NCBI GenBank assembly: GCA_900545995.1 | Contig: URBM01000084.1 | Coordinates: 1 to 8,910 of the forward strand | Direction: 5' to 3' | Origin: an uncultured Collinsella sp. | GTDB taxonomy: Bacteria > Actinomycetota > Coriobacteriia > Coriobacteriales > Coriobacteriaceae | DNA: 8,910 nucleotides | In this document: one piece after another, positions 1 through 5,317 of the stretch | Layout: every line of letters starts with the position of its first letter | Position numbering within the stretch: the stretch's first letter is position 1 | Translations under genes and position numbers: made by a program | The notes under the pieces: generated by a model | The model's database searches: none | Told to the model about the DNA's origin: nothing | The model's input: only the letters and a program-made list of their open reading frames with translations

Positions 1-30
1 CGTGGGCTCGGAGATGTGTATAAGAGACAG
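1..30. other. Nextera (Tn5) sequencing adapter, not genomic
   Basis: These bases match the Illumina Nextera read-2 adapter: the 3' part of the GTCTCGTGGGCTCGG arm, then the 19-bp Tn5 mosaic end AGATGTGTATAAGAGACAG. Genome sequence begins at base 31. Translated, the adapter gives the artefactual peptide MYKRQ, which heads a spurious open frame running antisense through ftsH. Confidence 0.97.
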
Positions 31-675
31 TGGCAGTTTGGCGCCGATCTCCTCGTAGCGCTGCGGCTTCTCCAGAAAGTCGACGACCTCCTTGAGGGAC
101 TCCTTAGCCTCTTCCTGGCCGGCGACATCCTTAAAGGTCACGCCCACGTCCTTGGAGGCGATCACGCGCGCGCCGGACTTGCCCAGTCCGCCGCCGCCAA
201 AACCACCGCCGCCAAAGTTCATCGACGGACCGTCATCACCCATGGCCTTCTTCATGCGGCGGTTGAGCCACCAGCCAATCAGGAAGAAAATCACCATGGG
301 AAGAATGAGGGTGAGCAGGTAGTAGGTCATCAGGCCCGAGTTCTTATCGGGAACGACCGACTCAAGCGAAGCACCGGACTCAAGCACGCGATCGGTAAAG
401 CCCGCGTCATTCGGCACACCGGTCGTCTTGTAGGCGATATTCTCGTCCTCGCCCTTCTTGGTGTAATAAATCGTGTAATCGTCCGTGTTGTACTCGACCT
501 TGTCGACGCTCTTCTTATCGAGCGCTTTGACAAACGTCGAGTAATCGGTCTTCGTAATCTGCTGCGTGTGACCGATGTTGGGGAACAGAACGGTCGAGAG
601 CACGAGGTAGACGACGAAGGCGATGAGCACGTAGAGGATCATATTCCGTCTACGTTTATTGTCATCCATCTCCAT
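31..675 (-). CDS. ftsH: FtsH, ATP-dependent zinc metalloprotease, N-terminal fragment
   Basis: Membrane-anchored AAA+ protease that degrades misassembled membrane and some cytosolic proteins. Only the first 215 residues are present, because the coding sequence runs into the adapter at base 31. Visible: a short basic N-terminus (NKRRRN), TM1 about residues 12-31, an extracytoplasmic domain about 32-117, TM2 about 118-137 followed by basic NRRMKK, a Gly-rich linker about 155-165, and the start of the AAA domain (VTFKDVAGQEEAKESL, about 179-194). It stops at GAKLP, immediately before the expected Walker A; the AAA core and HExxH protease domain lie outside. Start choice: the ATG at 675 has GGAG 9 nt upstream. 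An in-frame ATG at 690 directly follows a TAG and lacks a Shine-Dalgarno, but would add only 5 residues. Divergent from the cobalamin gene. Family assignment is very secure. Confidence 0.93.
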
Positions 676-690
676 CTGCTTGAACTCCAT

Positions 691-776
691 CTACTGGGGT
701 TGATAATTTTTTCTAGAATACCCAACCCGGACGGCGATAAACCGACGCCGGGCACGAAAGGACAGAGAAGGCATCA
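691..776. promoter_or_regulatory. Divergent ftsH / cobO intergenic region
   Basis: Short spacer between two genes read outward, so it should hold promoters for both. The only AT-rich stretch is 699-720, with TAGAAT (714-719, + strand) and TATTCT (rc of 715-720, - strand) as possible -10 elements; no convincing -35 is seen for either. An imperfect GC-rich hairpin (CCCGG 726-730 with CCGGG 748-752, inner CG and CG pairs, loop about 737-742) lies in the cobO leader. The region is far too short for a cobalamin riboswitch. Confidence 0.35.
766..771 (+). promoter_or_regulatory. Ribosome binding site supporting the CTG start of cobO
   Basis: AGAAGG, five bases (CATCA) before the CTG at 777. It is the only Shine-Dalgarno-like element in the usable part of the frame, and it places initiation upstream of the P-loop codons. 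Confidence 0.5.
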
Positions 777-1253
777 CTGGGAGTCGGCAAGGTTCAAATC
801 TATACGGGCGACGGCAAGGGCAAGACGACGGCTGCGCTGGGGCTTGCGCTGCGCGCCACGGGCTATGGACTTAACGTACTCATGCTTCAGTTTGCCAAGA
901 AGCTGCACTGCGCCGAACACGATGCCGCGCCGCGCCTGGGACTGCGCATTGTACAGGCCGATCGCGACACGCCCGAGGCTTGCGCCGAGCAGATCATGGA
1001 ACTTGCACGCGAACAGATCTCGCAGGTCGACGTGCTCATTTTGGATGAACTCGGCGAGGCCATGCGACGGGGCTTTGTGACGCGCGAAGATGTCGAAGCG
1101 TTGATCGCGATGAAACCAACCACCACGGAGCTCGTGCTCACCGGCCGCGGTCTGCTGCCCCACGCCGATCTGGCAGACCTGGTCACCGAAATGCGCCCCG
1201 TCAAACACTACTTCGACGAAGGCCTCCTAGCCCGCCAAGGCATCGAATACTAG
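777..1253 (+). CDS. cobO: Cob(I)alamin/corrinoid adenosyltransferase (CobO/BtuR type), probable CTG start
   Basis: Transfers the 5'-deoxyadenosyl group of ATP to the Co(I) of corrinoids, giving adenosylcobalamin or its precursor; cytosolic. The 158-residue product has the family P-loop GDGKGKTT (about 11-18), the DELGEAMRRG segment (about 90-99), TGRG (about 122-125) and the C-terminal signature EMRPVKHYFDEG...GIEY, which closely resembles the end of E. coli BtuR. Start: the first in-frame ATG is at 882, but this would delete the P-loop. The frame is open from 741, just after a TAA at 738, and contains no ATG, GTG or TTG before 882. CTG at 777 gives M-GVGKVQIYTGDGKGKT, the expected N-terminus, and lies 5 nt after AGAAGG (766-771). 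A one-base change or error from ATG at 777 is the alternative. It stands alone here, divergent from ftsH and convergent with the exporter. Confidence 0.88.
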   Translation: MGVGKVQIYTGDGKGKTTAALGLALRATGYGLNVLMLQFAKKLHCAEHDAAPRLGLRIVQADRDTPEACAEQIMELAREQISQVDVLILDELGEAMRRGFVTREDVEALIAMKPTTTELVLTGRGLLPHADLADLVTEMRPVKHYFDEGLLARQGIEY

Positions 1254-1278
1254 CCATTGCGGACGTCCCCAATGGCTA
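1251..1278. terminator. Inverted repeat spanning both convergent stop codons
   Basis: TAGCCATTG (1251-1259) pairs perfectly with CAATGGCTA (1270-1278) around a loop that itself contains the palindrome GGACGTCC (1261-1268). The left arm begins with the TAG of cobO and the right arm ends with the reverse-complement TAG of the MATE gene. No T-tract follows on either strand, so this is a plausible but unproven bidirectional terminator. A second pairing, GGCTAGGC (1274-1281) with GCCTAGCC (1291-1298), shares bases and would compete with it. Confidence 0.5.
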
Positions 1279-2625
1279 GGCAGTGGCGCGGCCTAGCCAG
1301 TTGCCGCTGTGATGGTAGACGGTGAACATCGCGGCGGTGATTACCCAGGTTACGGGGTAGACCAGCAGCAGATGCTCGAGCGAGGGGTCGAGCGGCATAA
1401 TCGCGAACACCCACGCCACGCGGAGCACGACCGTGCCGAAGATCGTGAGCATCATAGGCTGGAAGCTCACGCCAGCGCCGCGGATGGAGCCAGACGCGTT
1501 TTCGATAATCGAGAAGATCGCGTAGAACGGCGCGATGAAATGAAGAATCGTCGTGGTGTAGGCCGAAATCGCGGCATCGTCGATGAACAAACGCGACAAC
1601 GGACCCGAGAACACAAGCAGCACGGCAGACAGGCCACCAATGAGCATAAACGACAGCACGAGCGACGTGTGGTATCCCTTTCGCATGCGATCGTAATTGC
1701 GCGCACCAAAGTTCTGCGCCGAGAACGTGGTGATCGACACGCCGAGCGCCTCGGTAACCATCCAGATAATGCCGTCCAGGCGGCCGGAAAGGCCCCAAGC
1801 GGTCGTGACATCGGCACCAAACGAGTTGACCGACACCTGAATCAAAACGTTGGAGATCGAATACGCCGCAGACTGAACGCCCAGCGGAAGACCACACGAA
1901 AGCATGCTCTTGCAAATGCCGCGATCGATACCGAGCTTGGATAGCGACAACCGCCACGCACCCGGAGCGCGCATCATACGAACCAGAATCATCGAGGCAT
2001 TGGTGCAGATAGTCAGCACGATCGCGATGCCGCAGCCCAGCGCTTCCATGTGCAGCACGGCGACAAAGAGAATGTCGAATGCCACATTGACGAAGCAGCC
2101 GGATGCAATAATAACCGCCGGACCGCGCGTGTCGCCCACGGCGCGCAACAGCGCCGTCCCCATATTGAGCAGCAGCGCCGCAAACATGGCGGCAAAGTAG
2201 CAACGGGCATAGGCCACACCCTCGGCCAGCAGCTCATGCGGTGTATTCATCAACACAAGCATCGGCTCGACAAACACCATGCCCAGAATGGAAATGACAA
2301 TGCCGCCCACCAGCGCGAGCGTCATAGCCGTATGGACCGATCGGCTCAGGCGCTCGTCATCGTGCTGGCCAAAAAACTGGCCCGTAATGACCGCGCAGCC
2401 GGCACCGACTCCGACACAAAAGCCGATGCAGAGCTCGGTGAGCACCATCGTGGCTTGAATGCCACCCAGCGCGAGCTTGCCGCCAAACTGGCCGACGATA
2501 TACGTACCAATAAGCGTGTAAGCCTGCTGAAAAAACGAGCTAAAGAAGATAGGGACGCACAGCGACAGCAGCTGTTGCCAAATGACACCCTGCGTTACAT
2601 CGATAGCCGTAGATTTCTTAGCCAC
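1276..2625 (-). CDS. MATE-family multidrug/toxin efflux transporter
   Basis: Predicted 449-residue inner-membrane antiporter of the MATE (NorM/DinF/MepA-like) family, which exports drugs or metabolites using Na+ or H+ gradients. The sequence is hydrophobic throughout, in a pattern consistent with 12 helices in two homologous halves. It opens with a short polar N-terminus, then LLSLCVPIFFSSFFQQAYTL (about 19-38) and VGQFGG, typical of MATE TM1-2. RAVGDTRGP lies in a mid-protein loop, and the second half repeats the pattern (CGLPLGVQSAAYSISNVLIQ). Start: GTG at 2625 gives MAKKSTAIDVTQG with GGAGG 4 nt upstream; a TTG 33 bases further upstream has no Shine-Dalgarno. Length fits the family (about 440-460). 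Substrate cannot be told from sequence. It is not obviously co-transcribed with the upstream methyltransferase, because a long inverted repeat lies between them. Confidence 0.88.
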   Translation of the reverse strand: MAKKSTAIDVTQGVIWQQLLSLCVPIFFSSFFQQAYTLIGTYIVGQFGGKLALGGIQATMVLTELCIGFCVGVGAGCAVITGQFFGQHDDERLSRSVHTAMTLALVGGIVISILGMVFVEPMLVLMNTPHELLAEGVAYARCYFAAMFAALLLNMGTALLRAVGDTRGPAVIIASGCFVNVAFDILFVAVLHMEALGCGIAIVLTICTNASMILVRMMRAPGAWRLSLSKLGIDRGICKSMLSCGLPLGVQSAAYSISNVLIQVSVNSFGADVTTAWGLSGRLDGIIWMVTEALGVSITTFSAQNFGARNYDRMRKGYHTSLVLSFMLIGGLSAVLLVFSGPLSRLFIDDAAISAYTTTILHFIAPFYAIFSIIENASGSIRGAGVSFQPMMLTIFGTVVLRVAWVFAIMPLDPSLEHLLLVYPVTWVITAAMFTVYHHSGNWLGRATA

Positions 2626-2690
2626 ACGCCCTCCCCACCAGCGTACGTCAAACAACAAAACGGCAATTTAAGACCAAAGCCAATACCAGC

Positions 2691-2742
2691 TTAGCACCGA
2701 CCGACGTCGGCCGAAACGCCCCGAACCAGAGCCCGGTGCTAA
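2691..2742. terminator. Inverted repeat between RNA methyltransferase and MATE gene
   Basis: TTAGCACCG (2691-2699) is perfectly complementary to CGGTGCTAA (2734-2742). The 34-base interior holds a second perfect palindrome, CCGACGTCGG (2701-2710). It lies just after the methyltransferase stop codon and about 65 bases before the MATE start, in the direction of transcription. Without a following T-tract it may be a terminator, or a structured leader/operator for the exporter. Confidence 0.4.
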
Positions 2743-2750
2743 CTATCTGC

Positions 2751-3665
2751 CTAGTGATACAGCCCCGGCTGGTAGTGGTACTCGTTGCTCACATGCGGGC
2801 ACAGCTGCCAAAAGGCAACAGCGCTTGCCGCGGCCACGTTGAGTGAATCGACCCCATGCGCCATCGGAATACGCACGGCGCGGTCGCAGCCTGCAATGGT
2901 CTTGGCGCCCAAGCCAGCACCCTCGGTGCCCATAAAGATTGCCAGGCGATCAATCTCCTGGAGCGCGGGATCGTCCAGCGACACCGAATCATCCGTCAAC
3001 GCCATAGCGGCACACGAAAAGCCGGCATCGTGTAGCGCCGCCAGCCCATCATGCGGCCATACGCGCGCTTCGCTGCCAATGCGTGTCCAGGGCACCTGGA
3101 ACACCGTGCCCATGCTCACGCGGGCCGAACGACGATACAGCGGATCACAACACGTAGGACTGACCAAAATGCCGTCGACGTTGAGCGCGGCCGCCGAGCG
3201 GAATATTGCGCCCACATTGGTATGGTCGACAATGCCCTCGAGCACGCACACGCGCACCGGGCGCTCCCCCGCCGCCTCGACGACGCCGCCCAAGAACTCA
3301 TCAACCGGAATCTGTCGCGGGCGACGAAATGCCGCGAGCGCACCGCGCGTCACGTTAAAACCCGTCAGACGCTCCATAAGCTCCATCGAGGCAACGAACA
3401 CGGGAACCGGACCCGCGCCCTCGCGTACCGCCAGGCGCTCAAACAGCGGCATCATCTGGTCGAGCCAGCGCTCGCCCAAAAGAAAGCTCACCGGCTCGTA
3501 TCCGGCGCGAACCGCACGTTCGATGACCTTGGCACTCTCGGCGATAAAAATGCCCTTCTGCGGCTCCAGTACGCAGCGCAGCTCACGCTCGGTCAGTCGC
3601 ACGTAGGCATCAAGCCGCTCGTCCTCGAGCGAATCGATTCGCAGCACCTCAACGGCATCAGTCAT
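2751..3665 (-). CDS. SpoU/TrmH-family RNA 2'-O-methyltransferase
   Basis: SAM-dependent methyltransferase of the SPOUT (trefoil knot) class, expected to 2'-O-methylate rRNA or tRNA in the cytoplasm. The 304-residue protein has an N-terminal substrate-binding region (about 1-135) that contains LTERELR and FIAESAKVIERAV, resembling TrmH/RlmB-like substrate-binding domains. The catalytic domain shows motif 1 DHTNVGAIFRSAAAL (Asn150, Arg156), motif 2 FMGTEGAGL (244-252) and motif 3 IPMAHGVDSLNVAAA (266-280), all diagnostic of SpoU. Start: ATG at 3665 (MTDAVEV) was preferred. An in-frame ATG at 3698 adds 11 residues of poor character, and AAAGG lies rather far (about 14 nt) from the chosen ATG, so the start is uncertain. 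The exact target nucleotide cannot be read from sequence. Confidence 0.88.
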   Translation of the reverse strand: MTDAVEVLRIDSLEDERLDAYVRLTERELRCVLEPQKGIFIAESAKVIERAVRAGYEPVSFLLGERWLDQMMPLFERLAVREGAGPVPVFVASMELMERLTGFNVTRGALAAFRRPRQIPVDEFLGGVVEAAGERPVRVCVLEGIVDHTNVGAIFRSAAALNVDGILVSPTCCDPLYRRSARVSMGTVFQVPWTRIGSEARVWPHDGLAALHDAGFSCAAMALTDDSVSLDDPALQEIDRLAIFMGTEGAGLGAKTIAGCDRAVRIPMAHGVDSLNVAAASAVAFWQLCPHVSNEYHYQPGLYH

Positions 3666-3711
3666 AGCAGCCAGCCCGCACCTTTCTTTACAGCGCATCT
3701 ATACCAAACGA

Positions 3712-3730
3712 GGCGACGCTAAGCGCCGCC
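3712..3730 (-). terminator. Stem-loop downstream of folA
   Basis: Read on the - strand this is GGCGGCGC-TTA-GCGTCGCC: eight pairs with one G-U wobble and a three-base loop, followed by TCGTTTGG. It lies about 45 bases after the folA stop and before the methyltransferase start. It is a reasonable intrinsic terminator of thyA-folA with a weak U-tract. Confidence 0.45.
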
Positions 3731-3774
3731 CCATGCATTCAAACAATCCGATGATACCGTTCACGCCGGACGAT

Positions 3775-4293
3775 TTACGCCTCAACGCGACGATACGTTA
3801 CGAACTCATAATCGACACCCTCGTCGCCCTCGCCCGAGGCAATCGTGGCAACACCGCCACGCCGCGCAATCTCCCACGCGGGATCGGCATCCAGATCGGG
3901 AAAATACGTATCCACGTCATGCACGCAATGGTTATGCGTAACCTCGGCCTCCGCGCAATACGGCAAAAACTGTCGATATACCTCGCCGCCGCCAATCACC
4001 CACGCAACGGTCTCATCGGCTACCGCGGCGAGCGCTTCGTCGATGCTATGCACCACGTCGACGCCCTCGGGAGCAAAGTCCTCATCGCGCGTGAGCACGA
4101 TATTGCGGCGGTTCTTAAGCGGACGCCCGCCGGGAAAACTCAGCAGCGTCTTGCGTCCCATAATGACCGGGCAACCTTTGGTGCACGCCACAAAATGGCG
4201 CATATCGGAGCGATTGGACACGACCATGTCACCCTCGCACCCAATGCCCCAATCGTCACACACGGCGACAATAGCGGAAAGCTTGCACGTCAT
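3775..4293 (-). CDS. folA: Dihydrofolate reductase
   Basis: Reduces dihydrofolate to tetrahydrofolate with NADPH; cytosolic, and the target of trimethoprim. The 172-residue product has the canonical length and motifs: LSAIVAVCDDWGIG (5-18), the substrate-binding acid at Asp30 in SDMRHF, the NADPH-binding segment PVIMGRKTLLSFPGGRPL (42-59), RRNIVLTRD (62-70) and WVIGGGEVYRQFLP (98-111). The segment before Asp30 (MVVSNRS) lacks the Pro-Trp pair of E. coli DHFR (Pro21, Trp22). Start: ATG at 4293 has AGGTGA five bases upstream; a GTG at 4302, directly after the thyA stop, would add three residues. It follows thyA with 9 bases between stop and start, so the two are almost certainly co-transcribed and translationally coupled, recycling the dihydrofolate that ThyA produces. 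Confidence 0.94.
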   Translation of the reverse strand: MTCKLSAIVAVCDDWGIGCEGDMVVSNRSDMRHFVACTKGCPVIMGRKTLLSFPGGRPLKNRRNIVLTRDEDFAPEGVDVVHSIDEALAAVADETVAWVIGGGEVYRQFLPYCAEAEVTHNHCVHDVDTYFPDLDADPAWEIARRGGVATIASGEGDEGVDYEFVTYRRVEA

Positions 4294-4298
4294 GCGCG

Positions 4299-4304
4299 TC
4301 ACCT
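4299..4304 (-). promoter_or_regulatory. folA ribosome binding site overlapping the thyA stop
   Basis: AGGTGA on the - strand, five bases before the folA ATG; its first two bases are the last two of the thyA TAG. This decides the folA start at 4293 and suggests translational coupling. Confidence 0.6.
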
Positions 4305-5151
4305 ACACCGCAATGGGGATGTTCTTGACCTGCGGACCGTGCTCATAGCCCTCGACAATCAGATCATCGGTCGTAAACGCATAGAAATCATGCACATCGG
4401 GGTTGAGCGTTACCTTGGGAGCCGCAAACTGCGGACGCTCGATAAGCTCGCGGACGATATCGACATGACGGTCGTAAATGTGGGCATCGGCGATCACATG
4501 CAGCAGCTCGCCAGCGATCATATCGACCGACTGCGCGACCATCATCAGCAAAATGGCGTACTGGCACACATTCCAGTTGTTCGCAGCCAAAATATCCTGG
4601 CTGCGCTGGTTGAGAATCATGTTGAGCGTCGGTTTATCATCCTGCGGACGCTGCGTCACGTTATACGTCACGCTGTAGGCACACGGATACAGGTGCATCT
4701 CGGACAGGTCGCTAAACACATAGGTGTTCGTCATAATGCGGCGGCTGTACGGCGTGTTCTTAAGGTCGTACAGCACGCGATCCATCTGGTCAAAGTCGCC
4801 CTCGGCATAATGGCTCTTCTGCCCAATCTGATACCCGTAGGCCTTGCCGATGGAGCCAGTCTCGTCGGCCCACTCGTCCCAAATATGGCTGTTGAGGTCA
4901 TGCACGTTATTGGACTTCTTTTGATAGATCCATAGGATCTCATCCATGGCAGATTTGAGGGCCGTACGACGCAAGGTAAGCGCCGGAAACTCCTCACGCA
5001 GGTCATAGCGTGCCGTGACACCAAAGTTTTTAATGGTATAGGCAGGGGTGCCATCCTCCCACACCGGGCGGACCTTTTGGCCCTCGGTGGTGGTGCCATG
5101 GTCCAGAATATCGCGGCACATGGTTACAAACTGTTGATCAGCCTTGCTCAT
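4303..5151 (-). CDS. thyA: Thymidylate synthase (ThyA), Bacillus ThyA-like variant
   Basis: Methylates dUMP to dTMP using 5,10-methylene-tetrahydrofolate, releasing dihydrofolate for the adjacent FolA. The 282-residue protein shows GTPAYTIKNFG near the N-terminus, EILWIYQKKSNNVHDLN (71-87), the phosphate-binding Arg pair in YSRRIMTN (135-142), catalytic Cys157 in LYPCAYSVTYNV, RSQDILAANNWNVCQYA (183-199) and DAHIYDRHVD (222-231, the dUMP-contacting His and Tyr). It departs from the common PPCH and LGxPFN motifs (PCA and AANNWN here). From memory, B. subtilis ThyA also lacks the His after Cys and shares the LLWIWQLKSN-type segment, so this fits that subgroup. Start: ATG at 5151 is preceded by AGGAGGG. 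The open frame continues upstream, but only as antisense of the regulator gene. Confidence 0.95.
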   Translation of the reverse strand: MSKADQQFVTMCRDILDHGTTTEGQKVRPVWEDGTPAYTIKNFGVTARYDLREEFPALTLRRTALKSAMDEILWIYQKKSNNVHDLNSHIWDEWADETGSIGKAYGYQIGQKSHYAEGDFDQMDRVLYDLKNTPYSRRIMTNTYVFSDLSEMHLYPCAYSVTYNVTQRPQDDKPTLNMILNQRSQDILAANNWNVCQYAILLMMVAQSVDMIAGELLHVIADAHIYDRHVDIVRELIERPQFAAPKVTLNPDVHDFYAFTTDDLIVEGYEHGPQVKNIPIAV

Positions 5152-5154
5152 TGA

Positions 5155-5161
5155 CCCTCCT
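5155..5161 (-). promoter_or_regulatory. thyA ribosome binding site
   Basis: AGGAGGG on the - strand, three bases before the ATG at 5151. This fixes the thyA start even though the open frame continues about 570 bases upstream. Confidence 0.75.
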
Positions 5162-5185
5162 GTCAGTCGCCTAAAAGCGAGATTC

Positions 5186-5191
5186 ATTGTA
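5186..5191 (-). promoter_or_regulatory. Candidate -10 element for thyA-folA
   Basis: TACAAT on the - strand (five of six matches to TATAAT), 34 bases upstream of the thyA ATG. No good -35 is seen at the right spacing (TGTGGG or CTGTGG at best). Confidence 0.35.
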
Positions 5192-5221
5192 TCCCAGGCA
5201 CATGCGGCCCCACAGCCCAAA

Positions 5222-5303
5222 CATATGCCTTCATTTTCTGGCATATGCCAGAAATTCCTTGCGTTAATCTGCGCGTTCGCTATTCTATTGTTGACATATG
5301 TCA
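5222..5303. promoter_or_regulatory. Three CATATG-centred operator-like sites between thyA and the DUF134-NifX gene
   Basis: Site A is CATATGCC (5222-5229). Site B is a perfect 20-bp palindrome, TTTCTGGCATATGCCAGAAA (5235-5254). Site C is the perfect 12-bp palindrome TGACATATGTCA (5292-5303). B and C share TGnCATATGnCA, and A matches one side, so A and B also form an inverted pair (CATATGCC / GGCATATG). Site C lies 14 bases before the ATG, at or near the likely transcription start of the + gene (TTGCGT 5259-5264, 16 bp, TATTCT 5281-5286), and overlaps a second -35-like TTGACA (5291-5296). Symmetry and repetition suggest binding of a dimeric regulator; the neighbouring DUF134 HTH protein is the obvious candidate. 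Confidence 0.55.
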
Positions 5304-5305
5304 GA

Positions 5306-5312
5306 TAAGGAG
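5306..5312 (+). promoter_or_regulatory. Ribosome binding site of the DUF134-NifX gene
   Basis: TAAGGAG, five bases before the ATG at 5318; a near-ideal Shine-Dalgarno that fixes the start. Confidence 0.8.
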
Positions 5313-5317
5313 CACGT

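Noticed and set aside
691..776. Possible cobalamin riboswitch ahead of cobO
   Set aside because: The leader is under 90 bases and shows no B12-box-like core; only a simple imperfect hairpin is seen.
16..1080. Long + strand open frame of 354 codons beginning MYKRQ
   Set aside because: It starts inside the adapter, runs antisense to ftsH and then crosses cobO in another frame. Composition is Arg/His-rich, as expected of a GC-rich shadow.
5240..5249. CATATG sites as restriction or cloning scars (NdeI)
   Set aside because: Each lies in different, AT-rich native context with extended symmetry well beyond six bases, and no vector sequence is adjacent.
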